DNA from: Athripsodes cinereus
Taxonomy: Eukaryota > Arthropoda > Insecta > Trichoptera > Leptoceridae
Reading direction: 5' to 3'
NCBI GenBank assembly: GCA_947579605.1
Contig: OX388307.1
Coordinates: forward strand, 11,013,237 to 11,077,236
DNA length: 64,000 nucleotides
The first letter of the stretch is position 1. The number at the start of each line of letters is the position of its first letter. This document shows, piece after piece, positions 1 through 10,794 of the stretch. A program made the translations under genes and the position numbers. The notes under the pieces were generated by a model. That model made no database searches. It was not told the DNA's origin and saw only the letters and a program-made list of their open reading frames with translations.

Positions 1-69
1 GCGTGTAGTAGGCGCCTAAAAATACTTGAAAATTAGTACATACATTATTCTTTTGATTTATATTTACAG

Positions 70-896
70 GACGGCATTGCATTGGGCTTGCAAAAATTCG
101 CATGTCTCAATGGTCTCTCTATTGTTGTCTAGAGGGGCAGACAGTAGTATCCGAACCCTGACTGGACAAACTCCCAGAGATATGACAACCAATATAGAAG
201 TAGCTACACTCCTACAAGCTTGTGAATCCCCGCCTGTCTCTCCCGACAGTAGATCACTTACTGACAGATTACCTTATGATCTGCCACACAATATGATTGG
301 TATCAACAGACATGACAGTTTTTCAAATCAACATAATGCAACAGGTAAATCACAACTTATTCTTGTAATGTAAATCAAGTCAGCTCTCTAACTTTACAGT
401 ATTTAAGTACTAAAATTATCAATTTTTAATGTTACAGATATTATATTTAAAGTGCGAATTGCAAATTCGTCAGATACAGACTTTATTGAAATAGAACTGC
501 CAAAATTGGGGGTTACTTATCAAAACCTGCTGTCTGTATGTTGTCAGGAATTAGAAATTCTCCCAGAGCAGGTAAGCTGGAGCAGATATTATGTTTCTTC
601 ATAAAAATAATCCTAGTTTGTGGTTGTTTTTCATACTATCTCCAAATGTGAAGCCCTTCAATAAAAATATTTTTCTTAAATATTCCAATAAAATTGTAAT
701 CATTTTACAGGTAAGTCGTTTAAGAAAACTACCCGATACAAGAATCAGGACAGACTCAGATGTGAAAAGATTAAAGCAGTTTCAAGAACTAGAAGTTGTG
801 TTGAAAGATTCTCCCATCACAGGATATCTTCACATTGCATCTACAAATATATATCCCTCTATTGCAGCTAACCGAAATCAGACAGTTCTCTATTAA
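70..896 (+). CDS. ANKRD40: ANKRD40-like ankyrin-repeat protein, 3' end (partial)
   Basis: Three exons are visible: 70..344, 438..571 and 711..896 (stop TAA). They join in phase (1, 0) and give about 197 C-terminal residues; the 5' part lies outside the window. The first exon holds an ankyrin repeat (TALHWACKNSHVSMVSLLLS, then GADSSIRTLTGQTPRDM). A low-complexity linker follows. The last two exons encode the conserved C-terminal block I remember from ANKRD40: FKVRIANSSDTDFIEIELPK, a CCQELEILPEQ segment, and a RLRKLPDTRIRTDSDVKRLK stretch ending in FQELEVVL. Each exon has an AG acceptor and a GT donor. The cellular role of ANKRD40 is poorly known. The assignment rests on remembered family sequence. 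Confidence 0.82.
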
Positions 897-1921
897 TATA
901 ATTGAAATATTTTATTTGCCTAGCAACAGTTTTATTTTTTGTCCGGGGGGCCTAATATGGCCACATTGAGCAATTCATCTACAATTCATATTTGGTGAAA
1001 TGTTGCCGTTAAATTGTTTTACAATTCCTAATATGATTCATATAAAGTGGCCTTTTTAGCCCCCCTGATGTTTGTGCAATAAACGTATTTGAATGATTTA
1101 CTTACGGCAGTGTCCACACTTACTGTACAAACAGCAAGAACAAAATGTTAACATTAAATTGCGATCAAATCGACACTCATTCATTTTTTTTTTAAATGCA
1201 GTTTGAAGTGAGAGGAAACTGGTTTATCTCAGAATCAACAAACTTTTTGAGCCTCAATCTTACATCTGTGAACTATGTTATATAAATGCTACAATTTTCT
1301 TGAACATCTATTAGATGAAATATTTTACAAATAATTCTTCCATAATATTAAGATGATCCTCTTTATAGTAGTTATGCACAATAAATTATTATAAGTCAGA
1401 TGTAAAGAAGAATATAAAACATACTGGAAGGGACTGCACATTAACATAATTTTAATAAATTTGTTGCAATATTGCAGAGGTCTATGCTTAAATTCAAAAT
1501 ATTAATATTTAGGTGAATAGAGACTAGTTAATTGCTTATTGTCGTTCCATTTTCAAGAATGTAAGTTAATTACTCTTGTGAATTCCCATCCAATGGCTTT
1601 TGATCCAAAGAAGCGTATGAGCCAAAATTATTTTGTACAAGTATTTTCAGTATTTTATAGTAGAAATGTCAGTTTAAACTGAATTGACTAAGAATGAGAT
1701 CTCACTCACACTTTGATCATATATAATTCAGAATATTTAATATTTTATTGTTGAAAGTTGAAAGTCGGAGACATAAATTTAAAAAAAAATTATGTGATGT
1801 TACTGAATTTTATGGTTATAGAAAATAAATATAATTGTTTAAATAAAAAAAAATTTTCATTTGTTGAATCCAAAATCAATAACAAAAACAGCGCTGTTAA
1901 AAATAATAACCGTTGAAGAAA
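897..1921. other. Convergent 3' region between the ANKRD40-like gene and RSL1D1
   Basis: This interval separates two genes that point at each other, so it should hold both 3'UTRs. It is AT-rich with several AATAAA/TTTATT-like words. I see no coding potential and no clear repeat. Confidence 0.5.
1078..1083 (+). promoter_or_regulatory. Candidate polyadenylation signal of the ANKRD40-like gene
   Basis: An AATAAA lies about 180 bases after the stop codon at 894-896, a normal 3'UTR distance. The AT-rich sequence after it offers other possible signals, so this is only the first good candidate. Confidence 0.4.
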
Positions 1922-4900
1922 TCAATCATCTTCACTGTCATCCTGATCTTCGCTGGCCACTTCGCTTTCATCTGTGCTGTCTTCTTCATCATGTTCATTG
2001 TCCTCCATTACTTCACCAACTTCATCTTCGGATCCACTCTCCGCATCTTGATAATCACTATCATCATTTTCTTGTTCCTCATGTTTAACATTCTTAGCAT
2101 TCTCCTTAGAATTGGAAACACTTGGCTTACTAGATTGTTCCTTGCTTTTTTCTGTTTTTACTCTTTTATTTGAAGGCACTGCTTCTTCTTCATCATCACT
2201 GCAATTAAAAAATTTCAATCCTTTATTATCATTGTAATGTTTTCATACAAAACCAAGTTGCAATAGAAGAATGTGAATTAAAAAAACAAAATTAAGGTTA
2301 GGTGATATACCATTCTTTGGTATATCACCTAACCAATAATAATGACAAAAATAAAGTCAAATAAAAGAGTTATGAAGAATTATTTTATTGTGACAGGGGA
2401 GGTATACCAGTTGAATAATTTGAATCCTTCTCACCTCTCTCCATCACTTCCACCTTTCCTCTTAATAACCTTCACGGTGCCATCAGGATAGACCCTGAGT
2501 TTAGCACCCATCACTGTGGTTACCTCACCTTCCACTACCTCGTTCTTAACATGTAATGGTTTGATCCTGGGTCTCAATACGCTGTTTTTATTTCCTGAAA
2601 AACAATACATTTAATCAACTAACGACCCAGGTATTTATTTTACATATTTAAAATGGTTGAAATGAGAAAAATCAATTTCCATGATAGTGTTGGTATTCGA
2701 AAGAAAGAATGATTAGCGAAATAAAGGTAAGTGAGGAATATTTGGAGCAAGTAAGCGAGATGTATATTTAGGAAGTTTTATTTGTAAGGAATGGAAGATA
2801 CGATAAGGACATCAAAAGAAGGAAAGGGGCCAGTGCTAGCGTGAACAGAGCAATTTGATCCATTGTTGTCAACGGCAATTTGTCAAAAATACTAGTGCAC
2901 AATACCATTCTGGTACCGTTACTTATGTATGCAAATTAACATGAATGTGGTTTAAGGAAAAAAGTAGAAAATACAGCGAAGATTCGATCACTGAGACAAA
3001 TGGTTGGTAAAACATTGCAGGATAGAATGAGGATATCATGACGAATGAGCGGATGCAAGAGGAGTGTTGTGGATAGAATGTGTATGAATAAGTTATGATG
3101 GTTTGGACATGTGAAGCAAACATATGATGAAAGGATGACAAAGACGATATACTTATCTGAAAGAGGTTGTGTGAGAGAATACGGGTGTTTGAGAATGGTA
3201 TACATGCATGGTATAATCACGTTGATCAAATTCTCAAGGACGGTCATGTGATGGGTAAGAGAAATCAAGGTACGTATATGGGAAAATGTAGAAATATAGA
3301 AGAAGCAAAAGTATATATCTATGACATTCCGTTCTCTCTGCCCACCCCATTTGGGATACAGCATGAGGGTATAGAATAATACTATAAAATTTAATATTTC
3401 AAGAAAGATATCACACAGAAATTCATATTCTAAACCAGGGTTTCCCAACCTTTTTTTGTTAATGAGATACTAGAGCTTGCATGTACATATAAAATCAATT
3501 AATGTGATTTTTTGTGGGTGTGAATGTGTTTTTTTCAAATGCAAACCTCTCTCTCTATACGCCGCCCTGGTTGGGAACTCCTGGTCTAAACAATAAGTTT
3601 AATGTCATAGTGAACATGTAACATTTGAAATATGCACAGATGTATATTCAAATGATTGATAATTAAGATGAAGCAACATAGTTTGCATTCTTGATAAACA
3701 AAACATATAAAAATAGTTTCTGTGAAGTATTTAAAATATACTGGATGCAAATTACATTTAACAAAGTATTGCGGAGTTATTACATTTCGCATGTAAAAGT
3801 GTAATTTGTATGTTACAAAGAATCAGAAATTTGGTAATATACTTTATGTAGGAGTACCTACATTATGGCAATATTAAGACGTACTGAATAGGTACCTACT
3901 TGCAGTGGCGTAGCTAGGGTCATCCGCGCCCGGGGACATGGCACAAAGTCGGCGCCCCTTCTCGGAGCCCTCAAGAAAATTTTGAAATTTCACGGTTTAT
4001 ATGGTTCATTTTCGAAGTATCAATCTGGTATTTTAATGAAATAGACCCCTTACCCTCTAGATTGTACTTGTCATGACGCGTTAACTTAGGTTTTACATTT
4101 ATGCTAAAATATTTTATATCAGTATCATACTAAGTGGGGTCATTAAAAGTAAACTAAAAGAAGAAATATATCATGTAGTAGTGATGTGAGAGGAGAAAAT
4201 TCTTTAAAGAAATTTCCCGAGAACGAGAAATTACTCCGAGAATTTTTCCTCTGATAGAAGAGAAATTTCTCACCATAATTTTCACAAAAATATTATACCC
4301 TTTCGCCCAATACCTTTTTTTTTTGTTTTTTTTTAGTGGAGGGGAAATCCATCATGGACACCCGGCCTTTCAGACCGGGTAGTGCCGGACTTCTACCGGC
4401 TAAAACCCTTCCTCTTCCTTTGCAGCTTGGTACCTACCTTTCGGTCTACCCAAACTGCAAACTTTGACATGTTATCCCTCCATTTGCAGTCGCCTTTCAT
4501 CCCTTTTTTTCTGGGCTATTATTTCTTCCATGTAACTGCCCACCCTACTCCATACATATGGGGATTGCAGCATTGACTCTATCATGGAATCGGCATCGAA
4601 ACGGCCTATCTGGGTTATCAAGGCCTCCCGTTGTTCTTGCCATCTCGTACACGCAAACAAGGTATGTTCAATACCTGACAACCTGATACCTGACCAACCT
4701 GATTTTGTTTGAACCTGACAATCTGTCTAAAACTTCATGGGGCTGCTTTGGGCCCAAATCAGAGGTTTTTAATACTTTTTCTATAAAGGTACCTACCATT
4801 TTTTTAAATGGGCATGTGGGGTGTCAAACTTCAAGTTTTTTCATTGAGAAGAGGTTTTAACTACTTTTACTTACCTAAATATTTACTGTATTTTTTTCAA

Positions 4901-7900
4901 TGACTCATGTATTTGTCGGTTATCTGTTTATTTCAACCCGAGCGATGCAATAATCTATATCACACTGAATACAAAAATAAATTAACAAATGATTTTAAAG
5001 ATAGATAAAATAAAATATTTAAATGCGGTTTATCAGTAAAAAAAATAGTAAAAGCAATAAACGAGTAGGCTATTTCTTTATTTACATACTCATTTGGCAT
5101 TATAAAATAGTCAAAAACCGATTTCAATAAATTAGAAAAATTAATAAGAATAAACAAAAAATATATCACCGTCTAAATTCCGCGATTGTTAACATTTCCT
5201 CTTTACATAATGATCAAATTGAATCTCTTAAAACATTTTTCCAAAATAAACAAAATAATTCTATATTACATAAAATTATGACATGAAAAAAATAAGACAT
5301 TTTACCTATTAAATTCAGCGTTGAGGTTTGCCACCCATCCTGAATGTCTTGCTTTTGTACTGGCACGAAGAGGACAGTTTGTATGTTTCTTACATGCAGC
5401 TGATCTGCTGGCTACCCCACTTGTGGGATATGCCGTGATGGTATAGTAGTAGTAGTAGTAGACATAAAATTATAATACAGGCCGACAAAAATCATACATC
5501 ATCAAATTTAAATGTCGAAACAGTAGGTACGCGAATAAACTATTTAAATATTTTGTTTGAATCTTAAAGTAGGAAACAACTTCATGCCAGACACCTCAAT
5601 GATCTCAACCAATCTCATGTTGACAAATATGCGTCAAACAGATGGTTGACCTGTGGGGAATTGTATGGGAAAACCGAGGGTTTTAAACTGGCTGTTCAAG
5701 ATCAAGTAATAAAAACAAAAAAAATACCAAAAATACTATACTATACCCTCACGCCGTGTCCCAGGTGGGGTAGGCAGAGAGAACGGAAGGCCATGTCGCT
5801 CTATCCTTACATACTTCTTTCGCTTCCTCTACATTCATCCAGTTTCTCATACATGCACGCCGATTCCTCTTACTTAACACGCGACCGTCCTTGAGAATTT
5901 GATCCACGTGGTTAAGCCACGTAGTTCTTGGACGTCCCCGCTTTCTCACACCCTCTCTTTCAGATAAATACACCCTCTTCGTCAATCTTACACCATCCAT
6001 TCGCTCCACATGACCAAACCATCTCAATTTATTTACACGCATTCTATCAACAACACTCCTCTTGCATCCACTCATTCTTCTAATATCCTCGTTTCTTACA
6101 CTATCACGCAATGTTTTACCTACCATTCTTCTCAGTGATCGCATCTCCACTGCATTTATTCCACTCTCGTCCTTCTTCAGCCATGTCCAAGTTTCGCTTG
6201 TATACATCAGTGTCGGTACGAGGATGACGTTGTGCACCAGCATTTTAGCCATGTTCGAGACATTGCTATTGCTAACAATAGATCGAAGCGCACCGTTCAC
6301 TCTCGCACCAGTCACTTCTCTTTTTTCAATGTCCCTTTCGTACCTACCATCCCTCACAAACATACTGCCTGGAATCCAAAAATACATGATAAAAAAATCA
6401 AAATACAACTAACGATTCATATTATAGGAAATGTCTTGCCAAACCGGAAACGATACAACATATAGTTTCGAGTTGTTCTACTCTCGCTCAAACTGAATAT
6501 GACATAATCATGTCGTAAAAATTATACATCCAAATTTAGCAATTAAACATAATTTAATAAACTCGCGAAATATAATACCATACTCCAAATATAACCCGGA
6601 ACCGGTTATAGAAAATCAAAATTATAGGATCTAACATTATGATATAACAAAAAAATTATGATAAAACAAAAATAAAAGATAGACAAATACATCATAATAG
6701 ACCCGATTTAGAATTACATGATGAACAAAATAAAATTACGTATCTAACAGACATCGCTGTCCCAAATAAGCATAATATACAAACAACTGTCGCAGAAAAA
6801 ATAAATAAATATACAGAACTAGCAGGAGAAAAAAAATTGGCATTCTAGGTCCGTTTACATAATACCATTAGTTATGTCAGCTATAGGGGTAGCTCCGATA
6901 TCTTTGATAAATAATTAAAAAATAGATTCACCGGTAAATTTATATATTAAAATTCAAAAATCTATTTAAATAAATACTTATAATATTGTAAGAAAATTTT
7001 TGAACACAGATATTTCAGGCACAATGCTGGTATTTTGAGCCCATGTTTTGAGCCTAATCCTTTGATATCCTGTTTATCTGGATAAGTGAATTTTACCCGG
7101 CATTAGACTGTTAAGTTTTTGTATAATCATGACTGATCATATGGAGACTTATCTGGTTGTATAATGCTGAGAAGTGTGGATGGCATTTCTGCCGCCACGT
7201 AAAGTTAATATTTTATAAAAAATTAAAATATACTCATTATACATGACTGAAATGGACATAGTCTTTTTAGGGGGTTAAATGAAATGTTGTTGAAATTTTT
7301 TAGTAAAAACTTTTTCAGAAATGTATGCGAAAGTTGTTAAAACTAATAATACGAGTATTAACAATTTTACATGATAATCCAAAAACAGTGATGATTGTGA
7401 TGAGTAATGAAAAATTTTCCAATGTTGTTTTTTCTTGCAAGTGAAATAAAATATAATAACCGAAAAATTTGCTAGATTTCAAATATTATTGAAAACAACA
7501 ACTTACTTGCTACATTTCTATCTAATGACAAATTTGTCTCTTTTCAACCAATGTGAAGTATTATACTATTTTCTTTGCACTCACGTAAAATCCTATATTC
7601 GACTCGAAATTATCCAACCTGTATAATTGTTAAAACCAGATGCCACTTTCAGTTATGAAGAATAATATTAGAACCCAAACTGATCTTTGTTAAAAAAAAA
7701 ACGCCATCAGCAATCCTGTATTATGGATGTGTCATTTTGTTTATGAGTAGAACGGCGCCCCTTAATGCATGATATTTGTGGCCTTCCGAAATTCAATCTT
7801 GCAAACGTATTTGGGATGCATTTGTTGACATTAAAATAAAATTAAAAAAATAGTTTTAATACTCATTTTGGCGCCCCCTAATGCGGCGCCCGGGGACATA

Positions 7901-8812
7901 TGTCCCCCCCTGCCCCCCCCTAGCTACGCCACTGCCTACTTGTACTATAGTTAATTAAAATAGAAATTCTGCTTATAATTAATGTTCTTTAATTTTCACA
8001 CACAGTCTAGGATAAATCTTCATACTCGCTGAATGCGATAGCTTTTTTTGCCAATTTCGTAATAATTTTATTTTGCTTAGTAATTATTATTATTTGATTT
8101 AACTCTAGTCTTTATTGTTGATCATTTAATTTAATTTATGTACTTATTTTCTTTAATTATAAAAATTGTAAAAGAGTGATTCATATTTTATTAATTATTC
8201 CTTTATACTATAATATTGAACACGTAATATTACTAGTGATGTGAGAAGAAAAAATTTCTCCGAGAATTTCTCCTCTGATGGAAGAGAAATTTCTCTCCAT
8301 AATTTTTCTTAGTGGTATTATGACCATTCGCCCAGTACACTTCGCAGCCAACCTGATTGAACCAAAAATTTGTGGGGCTGATTAAGGCCCAAATCAGAGG
8401 TTATTAACACTTTTTTCCATGTACGTACCTGCAATTTTTTATTTTATTTAAATATGGGCACGTGGGGTGTCAAACATCAAGATTTTTCATCAGTTATTAG
8501 CACTATTTTCTATGTAGGTACCTACCTAACATTTTTTTGTTTCCATAATTAATTGTAGCCATATTGGTGATAAATTGTCTCAACATTTGTACATTGTTAT
8601 TGATTGATTGAATAAAGTATTTATTATTATTACACTGTTAAATAAAAAATAAAAAAAATTCTCTACTTCGAGAAATTTACCGAGAGATTTCTCTGTAAAT
8701 TTCTCGAAAAATTATTTCTTGAGAATTCCACAACACTAATTATAACAGAAATATTCATTGTGTACACCAGTTTTAAACATCTTCCTTCACTGTAATTGAA
8801 TATATTTTGAAA

Positions 8813-8861
<49 letters not shown>

Positions 8862-10794
8862 AATAAATTTAAATAATCATCATCATCGCCCTCAACGCTC
8901 CTCTCGGGAGCACAGGGCAGAAACCAGCCTCCTCCATTCAGAGCGTCTCTGTGCCAACTGCGTCACCTCCTTCCACGACATTCCCTGCGCTCTGATATTG
9001 TTGTCATAGGAATGGTGTATTGTGAAAGAGGGACGAATTTAAATAATAAAATAATTATAAAATTTGCTTACTGAGAGTTATGTAAATAGGAATTGACATA
9101 GACTGAGGAGTTTTCAGATGAACTGATCGTATATTTCGCCAACCCCCAGGGAAATGTGTAGCCAACTGCAACAGAATGCTTTGAATATTTTCACAAATTT
9201 GTTTTGAACTTTGCTTCCCTATGCCAATTTTAACCAAAAATGTATCCCCTTCGCCATGTATTCTAATTGTAGTTTTATGGAGAGCTTTATTAATGGTCTC
9301 TTTCAAATCTGGAGAATCCATCTTGACTGGTGTTGGTAGTGCATTTTTATTGAAGAATGTTGAACCGAGTTTATGAGCTAATATACCACTGATACAACTG
9401 TCAGCTAAGAAGAAATCATACTGAGTCAAAAGTCGACGTTTCATTTCCAATTGATCATATTCTACTCTCAACTGTCTCACTGGCATCACTGTTTTTATCT
9501 ATAATTAAATTAAATAAAACATCAATACAAAGCATACACACTAAAATATTCTCAAGTAAATAAAATACACAATAATATTTTTTTTAAGTTATACCTGGGT
9601 TTTTGTTATAAACCGAAATACAACCTTATACACCTTTCACAGTAAGCTACTAAAAGCTTGTGTCATGAAAGGGGAGTTTGCCGGCACCTGGTATCGACCC
9701 ACAGACCCCTTGTTCGCGAGGACGTGACTACCTCCAGGCTACCGACGAACTCGACAATTTTTTTACACAATGTATTTAATAATCTTAGCTTCTTACATTT
9801 GTGATTCCCTTTTCTTTCAGCAAGTCTTCATAATGATACACTGTGGGCTCATGATCTACTCTTTTTCCCTTTTTCAAGTCGCTTACAAATAAGCAGATAT
9901 CTGAGGTGTCCGTGACTAGCCAATGTGGAAGTTTTCTAAAACAATTAAATGGCATTTCAAATTATATGTGGGTCAATATTTTTCAATTCAACCAGGGTGT
10001 ACACCCTACATCACAGATCTTTAATTTAAGTTTGTGTATTTGTTGTATTTACAGACAAAAGAAAAAATGCTGAATATTTTGTAAATCTGACAAGTAGTCA
10101 CAGCAGTGTTTCCCAAACTATGGGTCGCGACCCACCGGTGGGTTGCGAGCGAATATTGAGTGGGCCCTGAGCATTAAGTAGTTCCATGATTCGCTTCTAG
10201 AGAATCTTTACCAATATTTAAGACCTCTTTTCTCTAAGGACAGCTAAAAGGTGGGTCCCAAGATTGGAAATTTTCCTAGATGGGTCGGAGCCCAGTCAAC
10301 TTTGGGAACCACTGCTGTAATGCATATGGGAAGTTAGAAGATGAACTCAAAATATCTCTAGAAGAAATTATTTTATATATTAAATTATAGCAGAGAAATT
10401 GTAATGTAAATGTGGCTTATGTTTCATAATTTAAAAGTATTCCTGAAACCATACTGGAACTGCGCAAGGATCCCTTAACCAAACAGAAATTTCTAAATGA
10501 TAGTTTTGTATTTTGATCTACTTACAATCTCAATTTCCTTTTAGGGCATCTAGGAATCTTAATTGCCTCAATTTGAAGCAGAAATGATGTATCATCGGCA
10601 AACAGAATATTTTTACGTTTTTGAAAATCATGTACCAACTTATTGACTGCTTCTAGTGCTTTGAGTACTGTTTCATCTGGAATATTCGGTTTTTCATAAC
10701 TATCCTTATCAACTTTAAGCTTCTTAATTTTTGGAGATATTTCATTATTAGAGTTCAGATTATAGGAAGGAATAACTTTCTTAGAAATCTTCAT
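1922..10794 (-). CDS. RSL1D1: Ribosomal L1 domain-containing protein 1
   Basis: Five minus-strand exons (10526..10794, 9797..9935, 9072..9498, 2435..2594, 1922..2198) join in phase to a 423-aa protein. The start ATG is 10792-10794 and the stop 1922-1924. Exon 1 carries the N-terminal helix (VLKALEAVNKLVHDFQKRKN) and the start of the L1 fold (KRKLRL). Exon 2 has LPHWLVTDTSDICLFVSDLK. Exon 3 has the EYDQLEMKRRLLTQYDFFLA segment and the second half of the domain. Exon 4 is a basic strand region (RPRIKPLHVKNEV). Exon 5 is an acidic Asp/Glu-rich tail of the kind seen in nucleolar proteins. RSL1D1 relatives act in the nucleolus in ribosome biogenesis and growth control. The exon 3 acceptor was set at 9500-9499 because the nearer AG at 9490-9489 puts a stop in frame. 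The 6.5 kb intron 2595-9071 is full of transposons. Confidence 0.88.
2296..2334. repeat. Perfect 17-bp inverted repeat with 5-nt loop
   Basis: Arms 2296-2312 (GGTTAGGTGATATACCA) and 2318-2334 are exact reverse complements around a TTCTT loop. It lies in the last intron of RSL1D1. It may be a hairpin-type MITE remnant; no target duplication was recognised. Confidence 0.6.
2743..3382 (+). mobile_element. Degenerate RTE-like LINE fragment, 3' end, sense plus
   Basis: Frame-broken sequence matches the C-terminal part of the reverse-transcriptase protein seen better at 5744-6375 on the other strand. Recognisable blocks are RQMVGKTLQDR, MSGCKRSVVDRM and LNHVDQILKDGHVMGKRN-like text. It ends with the family tail (CACCCCATTTGGGATACAGC, then a GGTATAG motif). 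Many stops and indels mark it as old. Confidence 0.6.
3436..3583. mobile_element. Short hAT-type MITE (148 bp)
   Basis: It starts CAGGGTTTCCCAACC and ends GGTTGGGAACTCCTG, near inverted termini. The flanks are TTCTAAAC (3428-3435) and GTCTAAAC (3584-3591), an 8-bp duplication with one mismatch, as expected for hAT insertion. It sits in the RSL1D1 intron. The termini resemble those of the element at 17631-18129. Confidence 0.65.
4316..4668 (-). mobile_element. 5'-truncated R1-like LINE copy nested in the hAT element
   Basis: On the minus strand it encodes EHTLFACTRWQEQREALITQ and the following C-terminal residues, matching the end of the long LINE at 46317-52056 (EHTMFGCPKWTTQRKNLEER). It then runs through the same 3'UTR (GGGGAAATCC region) into an A tail. 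CAATACCT occurs at 4308-4315 and 4669-4676, a probable 8-bp target duplication. Its tail begins at the same family 3' end as the long copy. Confidence 0.72.
5315..5462 (+). repeat. SINE-B copy (RTE-tailed SINE), full unit
   Basis: About 145 bp, from AATTCAGCGTTGAGGTTTGC to GTGATGGTATAG and a (TAG)n tail. The same unit recurs at 12040-12180, 17868-18035 (minus), 18590-18735, 25843-25990 (minus), 28638-28765 and 53065-53175 (minus). Its last 40 bases resemble the 3' end of the local RTE-like LINE. I see no clear tRNA-type promoter in it. Confidence 0.65.
5744..6375 (-). mobile_element. RTE-like LINE, C-terminal fragment of reverse-transcriptase ORF
   Basis: An open minus-strand frame of about 200 codons reads through blocks typical of RTE/CFDP2-like reverse-transcriptase C termini: MYTSETWTWLKKDE, RSLRRMVGKTLRDS, LRWFGHVERMDG, RGRPRTTWLNHVDQILKDGR. 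It stops just before the 3' tail CACCTGGGACACGGCGTGAG plus GGTATAGTATAG. The polymerase motifs are missing, so this is a 5'-truncated copy. It is the best preserved member of the family in the window. Confidence 0.75.
8226..8745. repeat. Possible MITE of AGAAATTTCTC-rich family
   Basis: The sequence starts TAGTGATGTGAGAAG and ends near CACAACACTA, giving weak inverted ends. Both sides carry AGAAATTTCTC-type inverted words. A related piece lies at 4183-4275 in the hAT element. No convincing target duplication was found, so the borders are approximate. Confidence 0.35.
8818..8859. repeat. (TA)n microsatellite
   Basis: About 40 bases of uninterrupted TA/AT dinucleotide in the RSL1D1 intron. Confidence 0.9.
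8876..9035 (+). repeat. Dispersed LINE 3'-end repeat (GCCCTCAACGCTCCTCTCGG family)
   Basis: About 155 bases with near-identical copies at 31272-31410 (plus) and 31549-31703 (minus). On the opposite strand the unit reads MSWKEVTQLAQRRSEWRRLI and on to a stop, which looks like the extreme C terminus of a LINE reverse-transcriptase protein followed by (GAT)n. It lies just inside the intron next to RSL1D1 exon 3. Confidence 0.6.
9592..9757 (-). repeat. SINE-A copy (tRNA-derived), minus
   Basis: Reverse-complement copy of the unit at 35696-35890. The pol III B-box-like word appears as GGGTCGATACC on the minus strand. The body has the shared GGGAGTTTGCC and AAGCTTGTG motifs and ends in the AAAACCCAGGTA-like tail. 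It sits in the intron between RSL1D1 exons 2 and 3. Confidence 0.7.
10101..10317. mobile_element. hAT-like MITE in RSL1D1 intron
   Basis: Ends are CAGCAGTGTTTCCCAAAC and TTTGGGAACCACTGCTG, near inverted termini of the CAGTGTTTCCC type. Internal GGGTCGCGACCC and GGTGGGTC words add further symmetry. An 8-bp target duplication could not be confirmed. Confidence 0.55.

Larger units (their letters stand above)
3903..7934. mobile_element. hAT-like DNA transposon, non-autonomous, about 4.0 kb
   Basis: The left end starts CAGTGGCGTAGCTAGGG and the right end closes with CCCTAGCTACGCCACTG, an exact 17-bp inverted pair. The flanks are CCTACTTG at 3895-3902 and CCTACTTG at 7935-7942, a perfect 8-bp target duplication typical of hAT. 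GGCGCCC-rich subterminal sequence is shared near both ends. No transposase reading frame is visible. The interior is AT-rich and has absorbed an R1-like LINE piece (4316-4668), a SINE (5315-5462) and an RTE-like LINE end (5744-6375). Confidence 0.85.

Noticed and set aside
1861..2173. Plus-strand ORFs with His/Ile-rich sequence
   Set aside because: They are shadows of the acidic last exon of RSL1D1.
10101..10317. 8-bp target duplication for this hAT-like MITE
   Set aside because: Flanks tested for two possible borders do not match, so only the inverted ends are claimed.
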